Part shown: positions 19,405-27,996 of the stretch, in pieces
Layout of the letters: every line of letters begins with the position of its first letter
Position numbering within the stretch: position 1 is the first letter of the stretch
NCBI RefSeq assembly: GCF_001548235.1
Contig: NZ_AP014938.1
Coordinates: 620,001-684,000, forward strand
Reading direction: 5' to 3'
From: Rothia mucilaginosa
GTDB lineage: Bacteria; Actinomycetota; Actinomycetes; Actinomycetales; Micrococcaceae
Length of the DNA: 64,000 nucleotides
The notes under the pieces: generated by a model
The model's input: only the letters and a program-made list of their open reading frames with translations
Databases searched by the model: none
What the model was told of the DNA's origin: nothing
Program-made: the position numbers and the translations under genes

Positions 19405-20688
19405 TTGCCTAGCAACGAACCTTCATCAAAGCAACAGGGCAAAACCCCCAGCTTGTTTCAAAAATGTCTCAGAGAAAAGTTTCCACATGTGTATGGATTT
19501 CTCTTCTCCGAAACGCCATTTTATATTCGTCATTTCTTTGGCCTCCTTGTGGGCCTTGGACTTCTTGGAGGGTTCCTCGCCCTCTCAGTCCCTCAGTGGA
19601 AATCATGGGACAAGATTCCCTTCATTGGATCATTAGGCTCTTTTATCCCCCCTTCCGACAAAGACAAGTACCCTGAGGGCAAAGTAATTGCAGATCTTCG
19701 CCTGCACATTCTCTATATAACTGGCGGCGTCATCGCTATTTTGACTCTTCTACAGACCAATTGGAAGAATTATAACGACAAAATAAAAAATGCACACGAC
19801 ATCGATATTGACATGAAAAAAATGGAAATAGAAGAAACGTTGAGATGGAAAGATACGTCTGAGGATTGGCGAAGAAAGTTTTCCGATTTTAAAGAAAATA
19901 TCAAAATTTTAAAGAAAGATGACATCAACACCTATATTGACTTTGCAAATACCTGGATAACCAAAACACCAGAAAAGTACAAAGGGGACGCAGTATACGA
20001 ATCTCAGCGAATTATAGATGCACTCTGCAGCACACTTAAAGAACAAGGAAATAATTCTACAGAAAACATCGTCCATACGCTACAAAAAATTAGCTCATTC
20101 TACAATTCTAATTCAGAAAAAGATACCCCATGGAAAGAAATTACTTACGACTTTTCAGATTTATGGATTGGAAAGCCACTGCACGGTTTAAATCTTCACA
20201 ATGTAATTTTTTCAGAGGCTCGGTTTGCACCGGGCACTGGGTTTACGTCGTGCAATTTTTCGGGAAATTGCAGCTTCTGGGGCGCTAGATCCGCAGGAAG
20301 ATTCCATATTAAATCATCAAATATTGCAGGAAAAACTTCGTTTATTGACTTTCATGCCGAAGGAGAGTTTATATTCTCTGCAATCAATATGCTCGAAGTC
20401 GACCTCCTTGAATTTATGAGTGCACGATTTTTTGACAATGCATCATTTAATAATATGGAATTCCCAGAGGGGGATTCAATAGGACTAAATCACGCCTTCC
20501 CAAGGACCTATTTTTCAAATAGGCACGATTACAATTTTAACTCTAATAACGTTAAAACAAATCTAGCCCTCCGGAAGCTCAAAGGAAAAAAGGTTAAAAT
20601 CCCTATTGAGTCATTATTATTCGACCCAAACACATACGAATATGAATTTCAAAATCTTGAAATTACAGCAGACCACTATGTAATATAA
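19405..20688 (+). CDS. Diverged pentapeptide-array protein, gene 4
   Basis: 427 aa, strongly AT-rich, TTG start. Two predicted helices (about 43-61 and 100-117), then a charged, Lys/Glu-rich helical stretch (residues 120-180). The shared middle domain is recognisable only as FANTWITKTPEKY and RIIDALCSTLKEQ. KEITYDFSDLWIGKPLHGLNL corresponds to the F-D-F-S-x8-PL block. Pentapeptide steps are few (ARFAPGTGFTSCNFSGNCSF, FIDFHAEGEFIFSAINM). The tail KIPIESLLFDPNTYEYEFQN keeps the LFDP motif but not WDE. The most diverged member, probably with another ligand or partner. Confidence 0.75.
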   Translation: MPSNEPSSKQQGKTPSLFQKCLREKFPHVYGFLFSETPFYIRHFFGLLVGLGLLGGFLALSVPQWKSWDKIPFIGSLGSFIPPSDKDKYPEGKVIADLRLHILYITGGVIAILTLLQTNWKNYNDKIKNAHDIDIDMKKMEIEETLRWKDTSEDWRRKFSDFKENIKILKKDDINTYIDFANTWITKTPEKYKGDAVYESQRIIDALCSTLKEQGNNSTENIVHTLQKISSFYNSNSEKDTPWKEITYDFSDLWIGKPLHGLNLHNVIFSEARFAPGTGFTSCNFSGNCSFWGARSAGRFHIKSSNIAGKTSFIDFHAEGEFIFSAINMLEVDLLEFMSARFFDNASFNNMEFPEGDSIGLNHAFPRTYFSNRHDYNFNSNNVKTNLALRKLKGKKVKIPIESLLFDPNTYEYEFQNLEITADHYVI

Positions 20689-20701
20689 TAAATTTTTCCC
20701 T

Positions 20702-20743
20702 TAGAGGCTCCATCTATTCAATTCCAGTAGATGGAGCCTCCGT
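20702..20743 (+). terminator. Terminator of pentapeptide gene 4
   Basis: AGGCTCCATCTA pairs with TAGATGGAGCCT around TTCAATTCCAG. Confidence 0.85.
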
Positions 20744-20781
20744 GGCTTGGCTACCCGAGGCCGACAAAAACAGTTTCACGC

Positions 20782-20831
20782 TATGATAAAAATTATCTGT
20801 TCCTCTCAAAGTAGATAGGAGAACTAGACAC
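20782..20831 (+). promoter_or_regulatory. Conserved leader of pentapeptide gene 5
   Basis: TATGAT at 20782-20787, then TTCCTCTCAAAGTAGATAGG and AGAAC before the ATG, the closest match to the gene 4 leader. Confidence 0.65.
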
Positions 20832-22481
20832 ATGTATTTAGATTCAACGGGGTCCTACTGGCTACTTAGCATATGCGCAGCATTGGTTGTCGCTTTCTTA
20901 CTCACTGCACATTTCACCATGCTAAAGAAGAAAGTACCCCTGTTCTACTGCTGGCTTGGTGCAATCGCGGTCTTGGGCGGAGCCGCAGCTTTCTTCCTGC
21001 CTATCGCAGTTAACTCAGGTTTTGGGAAAGAGGATGATGGCTCAGCTCTTCGCCAGGCTCTTCTCTACACCACCGGTGGTCTTCTCGGTGTCATTACTCT
21101 TGGTGAAACCCACCGAAAGAATAACCAAGAGAAAAAGAAAAACGAGAACGACCATACCCGCCAGGTGTATGCGGAACACCGAAGCCGTTACACCACGGCT
21201 GTAGAGCAGCTGGCTAACGAAAAAGCAGCCGTCCGTCTGGGCGGTATCTATACCCTTGTAGGTTTGGTCGATGAATGGCTTGCAGACGATAGCCTCGCCG
21301 AAGATAAACAGCAGGAAGAAGGGCAGGTTATTATCAATAACCTCTGTTCTTACATTCGTTCGCCCTTCCCCCTGGCGGCAAAATTTGAAGAATACGAAGC
21401 CCGCAAAGAACTAGAAAAGCTCCAGAAATCAGAATCCGAGAAGCTCAGTGAAGAAGAGTCTTCACTGCTTCAGGTTCTACTTAAGCGTTTCGAAGATTCT
21501 GATGAATATGAAAAACCTAAAGACATCACCACAGACTATGTAAAGTTCTACGAAGAACAGGACGTACGCCGAGCCATTTTCGAGGAAATGAGCAAACGTA
21601 GCAGCACTGTCAGTGTGGATGAGAACAAGAAGGTAACTGTTAAATCCGGCGCGTGGAGCGGCTTCAAGTTCGACTTCAGCCGAGCACCCATTTTCTATCC
21701 CCTGAACAACCTCACCATTGAACAAGGTCAATTCAGCTCTGCCTAATTCTACGGAAACACGAACTTCATATTCGCAAAGTTCACCGGAAACGCAGACTTC
21801 ACGGGCGCAATCTTTACAGGAAACACAGATTTTAGATATACGATCTTCAACGAACGTGCATACTTCGTAGACGTAGCCTTCAGCAGAACGGCAGATTTCT
21901 CAAACGCGGTCTTCAACAGATTCGCAGACTTCTTGGACGCGGATTTCAGCGGAGACGCGAACTTCTGGACGGCAACCTTCACCGGAGAGGCACGTTTCCG
22001 GAACGCAACCTTCGACAGAAATGCATATTTTACGCGCGCGACCTTCAACAGAGACTCATACGTATACTTTGCGCGCGCGACCTTCACCGGAGATGCATAC
22101 TTTATAGGCACGACCTTCAATGGAGGTACACGCTTCGAGGGGACAACTTTCAGCAAATACATATACTTCCAGGATGCAACCTTCAGCGGAGAAATGACCC
22201 TCCGGGGCTCCTACTTCGAAAAGTATGCACCCACATTTGCAGAGGGTTCTGACTCTGCCCGATTCTCTGACCAAGTCAATTGGATAGAGAGCAACTTCTC
22301 TGTTCGTTCCGGAAGCCAGCCTATTGAACTTGGTAGTGCAACGCTCGGGGATAAAACCGTCAGCATCCCCTTCGGGACCGTAGTTTTTGACCCAGGTTCA
22401 TGGGATGAAAAAACCCAGGAGTACACCCATATGAGTGTCACATGCTGCAGAATTTACCGCTCTCCCCTTCACCAGGAGTAG
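20832..22481 (+). pseudogene. Pentapeptide-array gene 5, interrupted by an in-frame stop
   Basis: A single frame of 550 codons broken only by TAA at 21744-21746. Upstream (304 aa): three helices (about 9-27, 38-58, 76-91), the VRLGGIYTLVGLVDEWLADD domain, NLCSYIRSPFPLA, an extra charged insert of about 45 residues, then FDFSRAPIFYPLNNL. Downstream the same frame continues at once with canonical repeats (FTGNADFTGAIFTGNTDF) to VVFDPGSWDEKTQEYTHMS. The paralogues carry Arg or Thr at the stop position. A single change from CAA or AAA would suffice. The last 15 residues differ from the SEPAQ end of its paralogues, so the 3' end is also altered. A truncated membrane protein of 304 aa could still be made. 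Confidence 0.8.
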
Positions 22482-22489
22482 CCCACCAG

Positions 22490-22530
22490 CACAGCCCCGC
22501 CCGTATTCTCTGATCCAGCGGGGCTGTGCC
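22490..22530 (+). terminator. Terminator of pentapeptide gene 5
   Basis: CACAGCCCCGC pairs with GCGGGGCTGTG around a 16-base loop. Confidence 0.75.
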
Positions 22531-22561
22531 ATGCCCTTTACCCCACCGATACACTAGAACC

Positions 22562-23053
22562 ATGTACCGAATCATGACTGTCTGCACCGGCAACATCTGC
22601 CGCTCCCCCGTCGGCGAATACCTCATCCGCCAGCACGCCCAAGAAGCCGGCGTGCCCGTCACCGTCACCTCCAGCGGCATCAGCAACGAAGAGGAAGGCA
22701 ACCGCATCGACCCGCGCGCCGCCGCGCAGCTCGCCACCCGCGGTATCGACCCGTCCGCGCACCGTGCCAGCGTCTTCACCGTCGAGGACTTCGACCGCAA
22801 CGACCTCATCCTCGCCATGGACGCACCCCACTACCTGCGCCTCAAAGCCCTCGCCCGCAACGACGAGGACAAAGCCAAAATCCGCATGATGCGCAGCTTC
22901 GACCCGAAGGTCACCACCACCCACCTGGACCAGCTCGGCATCTACGACCCCTGGTACGGTAGCGAACGCGACTTCGTGTACACCACCGGCCTCATTGACG
23001 CCGCCGCACGCGGCCTCATCAACCACCTCAAGCAGGAAGGCGACGCACAGTGA
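22562..23053 (+). CDS. Low-molecular-weight protein tyrosine phosphatase
   Basis: 163 aa, cytosolic phosphatase. The active-site loop VCTGNICRSP (Cys8, Arg14, the C-x5-R signature) is at the N-terminus and the acid motif YDPWYG lies near residue 126-131. The start at 22562 puts the active site at its usual place. A TACACT box six bases before the ATG, with no Shine-Dalgarno, suggests a leaderless message. It overlaps the next gene by 4 bases. In actinobacteria such enzymes act on tyrosine-phosphorylated regulators or sugar-assembly kinases; the target here is unknown. Confidence 0.9.
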   Translation: MYRIMTVCTGNICRSPVGEYLIRQHAQEAGVPVTVTSSGISNEEEGNRIDPRAAAQLATRGIDPSAHRASVFTVEDFDRNDLILAMDAPHYLRLKALARNDEDKAKIRMMRSFDPKVTTTHLDQLGIYDPWYGSERDFVYTTGLIDAAARGLINHLKQEGDAQ

Positions 23054-23718
23054 GTCAGCGTATCCCCCTGAACCAGAACCGCCGCGTCACCGGCACCACC
23101 GAAATCCTGGAGCTCTGCAAAGACATGCTGCGTCTGGAGCACGGCATCGGCAACGACTTTGACATGGACACCGCCGAATTCACCGAATTCCGTGCGCAGT
23201 TCCTTGCCGACTTCGCGCAGATCCCGCTGATTATCGGCATTGACGGCCGTAGCGGCACCGGCAAAACCAGCCTCGCCGCGCAGCTTGAGCAGGAGCTCAC
23301 CGCCGCCGGCCACAGCGTGCACGTGCTGCACCTGGACGACTTCTACCCCGGCTGGGACGGCCTCTTCGACGGCGTGGAGGCGTGGGACGCGCTATCCGTG
23401 CAGCTGACCGAGGGCATCGCCGGAACCTACACCCCGTGGGATTGGGAGGCGGGCGCCCCCGGTGAGGTGCGCACCGTCGACCCGGCGGCTACGCAGGTCA
23501 TCATCTGTGAGGGTGTCGGCGCGATTGCGGGCGCCTGCGAGGTGCGTATTCTCGCCACCGCCCCGGACGAGGTGCGTTACGAACGCGCCATGGCTCGTGA
23601 CGGTGACACGTTCCGCCCGCACTGGGAGCGTTGGGCGGCGCAGGAGGAGGCGCTGCTCGCCGAAATCCCGGAGGACTACGCGACCGTGGACTTTATCTAC
23701 GACAGCGCGGCGCAGTAG
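23050..23718 (+). CDS. Uridine kinase-like P-loop protein
   Basis: 222 aa. Walker A GIDGRSGTGKTS (about residues 62-73) and the LHLDDFYPGWDGL block resemble the nucleoside/uridine kinase and phosphoribulokinase superfamily. CEGVGAIAGAC matches the strand after the base-binding region. The GTG start overlaps the phosphatase stop (GTGA), so the two are translationally coupled. The C-terminal lid segment (RYERAMARDGDTFRPHWERW) is short. Substrate cannot be deduced; it could phosphorylate a nucleoside or other small molecule. Confidence 0.75.
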   Translation: MSQRIPLNQNRRVTGTTEILELCKDMLRLEHGIGNDFDMDTAEFTEFRAQFLADFAQIPLIIGIDGRSGTGKTSLAAQLEQELTAAGHSVHVLHLDDFYPGWDGLFDGVEAWDALSVQLTEGIAGTYTPWDWEAGAPGEVRTVDPAATQVIICEGVGAIAGACEVRILATAPDEVRYERAMARDGDTFRPHWERWAAQEEALLAEIPEDYATVDFIYDSAAQ

Positions 23719-23735
23719 CAGCCACCTACAAGACA

Positions 23736-23778
23736 GTAGGGCCCAATGCTTGGTGTATCTCGAAGCATTGGGCCCTAC
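23736..23778 (+). terminator. Terminator of phosphatase-kinase operon
   Basis: GTAGGGCCCAATGCT pairs perfectly with AGCATTGGGCCCTAC, loop TGGTGTATCTCGA. It also serves the convergent small gene at 23796. Confidence 0.9.
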
Positions 23779-23795
23779 GCTATTTAGAGGCTGTT

Positions 23796-23999
23796 TTACT
23801 TAGGCATGGGAGCCGGGCTGGCGGATTCCATGCGGTCTTTATCCCAGTAGGTTGAGGTATTGCTCGGCGCGTGTGTGGAGGCTGTGCCGTCTTTTTCGTT
23901 ACCCGGGTTGTTGTTAGAAAGCACCGCAAGGATTATGAGCAAGACGCAAGCTATAAGCAGCAGGATGCATAGCAAATATTTGTAATAGTGATTGCGCAT
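23796..23999 (-). CDS. Small single-pass membrane protein, 67 aa
   Basis: The open frame reaches 24101, but GGAGGGA sits nine bases before an ATG at 23999 (MRNHYYKY), giving 67 aa. One strong helix (LLCILLLIACVLLIILAVL, about residues 9-27) precedes a polar tail rich in Ser, Thr, Asn and Pro that would lie outside the cell. No known family. Alone in its unit. Confidence 0.6.
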   Translation of the reverse strand: MRNHYYKYLLCILLLIACVLLIILAVLSNNNPGNEKDGTASTHAPSNTSTYWDKDRMESASPAPMPK

Positions 24000-24552
24000 C
24001 TGAGGTGCTCCCTCCGGTTGTATCGCGTGGTATGACCAACGTAAGTTATGCGGTCGCCCCGAGCAATCCTTCTCAAGAATATTTCTCAAATATTTCTTCA
24101 ACGGGGCGTGGCTAACACCATCCTTTTACCCCAGCATGCGTTGGGTGCAGCCACGTTTTCCGGAAGCGCCCTCAGGGTGTCGCACAGACGCTCTCCGCAG
24201 CGGAGCAAGGAGAGGCGGAGCGTCTGTGCGACGGGTGCCCCTGCGTAGGCGCGGAGGAAATATGTGGCGCACCCTCCCCCCCCCCTACCCCTGTAGGAAC
24301 GAGGGCGAGCGCCGCCTTCTATGCCAACTAGTAAGCCAACCAAGCACAAAGGAACTAAACGGAGCGTCCCTCCCGAATCGAAAAAATGTCAAACATTTAA
24401 CTTACGAAGCCACACCCAATTCTGCTACCGTGAAAAGGTTGTGCTTCTAGCCTGCGCAAGCTCATCCCCCGGAGCGGTACCACCGCATCCACGTTGTGTA
24501 GAGCCGCAGGCGCCGTTGCACGCGCATCACGCAGAAAGAAAAACTAAGACTA
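24000..24552. other. Intergenic region with a repeat element and an operator-like palindrome
   Basis: No gene seen. Contains loop-inserted repeat copy A (24144-24273), a fragment of a second element after a run of ten C (24275-24320), and a palindrome AAATGT-CAA-ACATTT at 24384-24398 in the leader of the Bcr/CflA transporter, which could bind a TetR- or MarR-type regulator. Confidence 0.55.
24144..24273 (+). repeat. Loop-inserted hairpin repeat, copy A (long inner stem)
   Basis: Outer arms 24144-24161 and 24256-24273 are imperfectly complementary (GGTGC-GCCAC and GTGGC-GCACC). The core CAGGG...CCCTG is present, but its inner stem is a perfect 15-bp hairpin (24179-24193 with 24218-24232) instead of the usual short one. 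Same architecture as the other copies with a different inner sequence. Confidence 0.65.
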
Positions 24553-25803
24553 ATGTCTTCGAAGTCGATTAAGACCTCTTTTGGGCTATCGCCCCTTTTC
24601 GTTGTTGTTTTGGCGCTGCTGACTGCTATCGCACCGCTGGCTACGGACATGTACCTGGCGGCGCTGCCTGCAGTCGCTGAGAACCTGAACACTACCAGCA
24701 CGAACGCGTCACTGACGTTGAGCGCATTCATGGTTGGTATGGCACTCGGCCAGCTGGTCGTGGGTCCGCTGTCGGATAAGACGGGCCGCCGCAAGCCGCT
24801 GCTGTTCGGTGTGGTCATCTGCTTTATTGCGACGGTGGCGTGTGGTTTCGCGCCGAATATTGAGCTGCTGATTTTTGCGCGTTTCATGATGGGTTTCGCC
24901 GGTTCGATTGGTGCGGTGCTGGCGCGTTCCATCGTGGCTGATACGACTCAGGGCCTGGCGACGGCTAAGCTCATGGGCGTCATGATGATGATTAACGGCT
25001 TCGCGCCGGTGCTTGCGCCACTGTTTGGTGGCTGGGTGCTGTCGTGGGGTAATTGGCGCGATATTTTCCATGTGCTCAGCGTGATTACCGCGGTTATGAT
25101 GCTCGGCGTGATCTTCGTGATCAAGGAGACCCTGCCGGTGGAGGAACGCTACCAGGGCACTGCCTTGAGCGTGTACTCTGAGCTGCCGAAGGTCTTCAAG
25201 ATTCGCCGCTACCTGGGTTTCATGCTGACGATGTGCTTCGCGTTTGGTGCGCTGTTCTCGTACATTTCCGGTTCGACGTTTGTGTTGCAGAAGATTCTGG
25301 GCTTGTCCGAAACCCAGTTCACGATCGTGTTCGGTGTGAACTCGATCGGCATTGTGCTGTTCAGTGCGATTGCGACGAAGCTGGTGGGTCGTGTGGCGCA
25401 GCGCCGCATCGTGAACGTCGGTGTGATTAGTCTGCTCGTGGTTTCTGCGCTGCTGACGGTCAGCTTCCTGGTCGGTATTTCGCTGGTACCGACCCTGATT
25501 CTGCTGTTCCTGCTGACCAGCTCGTGCGGTCTGATTTTTGGTAATGCTTCGGCGTTGGCGTTGAACGAGGCGCGCCACATGGCAGGTAGTGCGTCGGCGG
25601 TGATGGGCACGGTTCAGGCTCTGCTGGGTGCGTTGGCGGCGCCGCTGGTGTCGATTGCTGGTGAGCATGAGTACCTGCCGATGGGCTTCTCCATCCTGGG
25701 TTTCGCGGTCCTGACGGCGCTGGTGCTGTGGACTACGCCGCGTAAGGATTCGGACTACTCGGCGGACGGTCTGAGCCACAAAGCTCCGGCGGCGGGCCAC
25801 TAG
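24553..25803 (+). CDS. Bcr/CflA-family drug-resistance MFS transporter
   Basis: 416 aa with twelve predicted helices. The N-terminal ATDMYLAALPAVAENLNTT segment and the GQLVVGPLSDKTGRRKPLL loop between helices 2 and 3 are signatures of the drug:proton antiporter-1 (Bcr/CflA) family, which exports compounds such as bicyclomycin, sulfonamides or chloramphenicol. A long leader with a palindrome at 24384 hints at local regulation. Ribosome binding site is weak (AGAAAGAAA). Substrate not predictable. Confidence 0.88.
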   Translation: MSSKSIKTSFGLSPLFVVVLALLTAIAPLATDMYLAALPAVAENLNTTSTNASLTLSAFMVGMALGQLVVGPLSDKTGRRKPLLFGVVICFIATVACGFAPNIELLIFARFMMGFAGSIGAVLARSIVADTTQGLATAKLMGVMMMINGFAPVLAPLFGGWVLSWGNWRDIFHVLSVITAVMMLGVIFVIKETLPVEERYQGTALSVYSELPKVFKIRRYLGFMLTMCFAFGALFSYISGSTFVLQKILGLSETQFTIVFGVNSIGIVLFSAIATKLVGRVAQRRIVNVGVISLLVVSALLTVSFLVGISLVPTLILLFLLTSSCGLIFGNASALALNEARHMAGSASAVMGTVQALLGALAAPLVSIAGEHEYLPMGFSILGFAVLTALVLWTTPRKDSDYSADGLSHKAPAAGH

Positions 25804-25841
25804 CCGTTCACAAGTACATATCTGTGCGCATGCCCAGGAGG

Positions 25842-25925
25842 GGCGGTGTTATCCGTAAGCGACATCAGGGTGTCCGAAGCGAAGCGAGGACGGGTGCCCC
25901 TGTAGGAGCGTGGATAACACCGTCC
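25842..25925 (+). repeat. Loop-inserted hairpin repeat, copy B
   Basis: Arms GGCGGTGTTATCC (25842-25854) and GGATAACACCGTCC (25912-25925), the latter followed by TTTT, enclose the core (CATCAGGG, inner TCC/GGA stem, CCCTGTAGGAGCG). It serves as the terminator position of the Bcr/CflA gene. A 3' fragment of another copy (CTGCAGGAACAAGGG) follows at about 25950-25980. Confidence 0.8.
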
Positions 25926-26003
25926 TTTTGCGTGCCTCGCGTATCTGCCTCTGCAGGAACAAGGGTGAGTACCGTCTTCCCTCGCCGGTTAGGGATGCGA
26001 ACG

Positions 26004-26015
26004 TACAATAAAACT
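26004..26015 (+). promoter_or_regulatory. Leaderless promoter of pabC
   Basis: TACAAT six bases before the ATG at 26016 and no ribosome binding site, consistent with transcription starting at the start codon. Confidence 0.6.
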
Positions 26016-26918
26016 ATGTCTAGTACCGTAATTCTTCTGAACGAGCAGAACCCGCAGGGCATCTTCGTTGACCCGTCCGTGCCCCTCATCAGCGTTGATG
26101 ATCAGGGCTTCACCCGCGGCGACGGCGTCTTCGAGACCATGCTGTCCGTCAACCGTCGCGTGCGTAAGCTCGGCATGCACCTGTCCCGCCTCGAATCCTC
26201 GGCGCGCATGCTGGATTTGCCCGACCCGGAACCTGAGATTCTGCGTTCGGCGGTGGAGCGCCTCATGCGTGAGGCGACCGCCGGTGCCGAGACTGCGCTG
26301 GGTGAAGAGCACATCGTGAAGATTATTATTTCGCGCGGCCCCACCCAGGCGGTGACTTCCATGCAGCCGGGCCCGTACACGCTGATTATGGCGTCGCCGG
26401 TGCCCGCGTCCATTGTGAAGCGCCGTACCGAGGGTGTGAAGGCGATGCTGCTGCCGCGTGGCCACGAGCCGATGGATAACAGCGCCTACCCGTGGCTGCT
26501 GGCGGGCGCGAAGACCCTCTCTTACGCGGTGAACATGGCGGTTCTGCGGTATGTGCAGGAGCGCGGTGCGGACGACGCTATCTTCATCACTGATGAGCGT
26601 CGCGTGCTTGAGGGCGCCACTTCTTCGGTGCTGGTTGCCAAGATTGAGGACGGCAAGAAGGTGCTGTACACGCCTGAGCCGAGCCACGGCATCCTTCCCG
26701 GCACTACGCAGGGCGCGGTGTTCGAGGCGGCACGCCAGGCTGGTTGGGAGCTGGGTTTCGGCCCGCTCTACCCGCAGGATTTGTTCGAGTCGGACGGCGT
26801 GTGGCTGGCGTCGTCGGTGCGTCTGATTGCGCCGGTGACTCACCTGAACGGTACGGCGCTGGCGCATGACCCGGAGCTGACCGCTACGCTGCTGAACTAC
26901 CTGGCGCAGCAGAGCTAA
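26016..26918 (+). CDS. pabC: Aminodeoxychorismate lyase-like class IV aminotransferase
   Basis: 300 aa, pyridoxal-phosphate fold type IV. GFTRGDGVFETM (about residues 31-42) is the N-terminal signature, the Lys in LLAGAKTLSYAVNM is the Schiff-base residue, and EGATSSVLV and GILPGTTQ bind the cofactor phosphate. PabC makes p-aminobenzoate for folate; branched-chain or D-amino-acid aminotransferases share these motifs, so the assignment to pabC is likely but not certain. The frame is open far upstream through repeat copy B, but the ATG at 26016 with a -10 box directly before it is the natural start. A perfect hairpin terminates it. Confidence 0.8.
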   Translation: MSSTVILLNEQNPQGIFVDPSVPLISVDDQGFTRGDGVFETMLSVNRRVRKLGMHLSRLESSARMLDLPDPEPEILRSAVERLMREATAGAETALGEEHIVKIIISRGPTQAVTSMQPGPYTLIMASPVPASIVKRRTEGVKAMLLPRGHEPMDNSAYPWLLAGAKTLSYAVNMAVLRYVQERGADDAIFITDERRVLEGATSSVLVAKIEDGKKVLYTPEPSHGILPGTTQGAVFEAARQAGWELGFGPLYPQDLFESDGVWLASSVRLIAPVTHLNGTALAHDPELTATLLNYLAQQS

Positions 26919-26928
26919 ACGCATACGA

Positions 26929-26970
26929 GAAGGGACGGTATTATCCGAGCGAGGATAATACCGTCCCTTC
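26929..26970 (+). terminator. pabC terminator; possible empty site of the repeat family
   Basis: A perfect 18-bp stem (GAAGGGACGGTATTATCC and complement) with loop GAGCGA. The inner end ATCC-GAGCGA-GGAT equals the junctions of repeat copies B and L with their core removed. Confidence 0.85.
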
Positions 26971-26992
26971 GTGCTGTCTGAGGTCAAGGACA

Positions 26993-27089
26993 GGAGGTGC
27001 CTGTACCTTCCTGAAGCGACATCAGGGTGCCCGAAGCGAAGCGAGGGCGGGTGCCCCTGTAGGAGCGAAGGAAGAGTACGGGCACCTCC
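26993..27089 (+). repeat. Loop-inserted hairpin repeat, copy D
   Basis: Arms GGAGGTGCCTGTACCTTCCT and AGGAAGAGTACGGGCACCTCC pair along their whole length with one bulged A and one G-U. The core uses the CCC/GGG form of the inner stem. Lies between convergent pabC and ykoC. Confidence 0.8.
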
Positions 27090-27111
27090 CTACCCACGTC
27101 CTAAGTAGAGC

Positions 27112-27192
27112 TAGGTGCGGAGGAAATATGCGGCACCCCGCCTCCCTGTAGGAGCGAAGGAAGAGTACAAGCGCCTCCCTACTCATGTCCCG
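27112..27192 (+). repeat. Degenerate fragments of the repeat family, copy E
   Basis: 3' parts of two elements: GGAGGAAATATGCGGCACC, as in copy A, then CCCTGTAGGAGCGAAGGAAG, as in copy D, without a 5' half. It looks like a partial tandem duplication of the end of copy D. Confidence 0.5.
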
Positions 27193-27198
27193 AGCGAA

Positions 27199-27996
27199 CT
27201 AGCCCCAGAGGAACTGGATTGTACCCGCCGCAATAGATGCACCGTACGCAACAGCAATAATGACGGCGGCGGCAATGCTCACGTGCACGTCACGCGGCGA
27301 ATAGGACGGCACACGAGCCCAGGTGCGTTCGCCTGCGCCGAAGCCGCGCGCCTCCATGGTGATGGCGAGGCGGGAACCGCGGCGGATAGCCTGCACGAGC
27401 AGGGCGAAGCTTTGCCCGCCGAAGGTTTGGGCGCGTCCGGCGAGGGATTGGCCTGCACCGAGTCCGCGGGCGCGTCGTGCCTGGCCGAGGGCGTTCCATT
27501 CGGCGAAGAGGATGCCGACGAGGCGCAGGGCGGCGACGGTGGCGAGCACGAACCGGGAGGGTAGTTTGAAGGTTTGTGCGAGGGAGTCGCCGAGGTCGGT
27601 CGGGTCGGTGGTGAGCACGAACGCGAGGGTGGGTAGGACCATGGCGAGGGAGCGGATCATCATGGCTGCGCCGACGGCGGCGGAGTCGGTGGTGACGCTG
27701 TTGAAGCCGAGGTCGAGGATGGTGGTGCCGGTTTTGGCGCTGAGCATGGCGACGGACCAGCCGGTGGTGATGACGGCGATGAGGATGGGCCAGAAGCGGG
27801 CGAGGACGTTGACGGGTCGGAATCCGACGAGGATGAATCCGAGCAGTTCGAGGGCGAAGAGGATTCCGGAGGTGAGGGGGTCGCGCACGATGAGTGCGGC
27901 GATGATGAGGGCGAAGGAGACGACGAGCTTGACGCCGGCGTTGAGGTTGCTGAAGTAGCTGGTTCGGTCGATGGTGCCGAAGAAGTCGGTGTTCAT
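27199..27996 (-). CDS. ykoC: ECF transporter transmembrane subunit (YkoC-like)
   Basis: 265 aa. The energy-coupling T subunit that links the ATPases to the substrate-binding YkoE-like subunit. Several hydrophobic segments occur between residues 22 and 125. The two coupling motifs characteristic of T proteins are present as RRARGLGAGQSLAGRA and MEARGFGAGERTWAR (A-R-G pattern). The ATG overlaps the stop of the ATPase gene (ATGA) and GGAGAA precedes it, so the genes are coupled. Regulated by the TPP riboswitch ahead of ykoE. Confidence 0.87.
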   Translation of the reverse strand: MNTDFFGTIDRTSYFSNLNAGVKLVVSFALIIAALIVRDPLTSGILFALELLGFILVGFRPVNVLARFWPILIAVITTGWSVAMLSAKTGTTILDLGFNSVTTDSAAVGAAMMIRSLAMVLPTLAFVLTTDPTDLGDSLAQTFKLPSRFVLATVAALRLVGILFAEWNALGQARRARGLGAGQSLAGRAQTFGGQSFALLVQAIRRGSRLAITMEARGFGAGERTWARVPSYSPRDVHVSIAAAVIIAVAYGASIAAGTIQFLWG

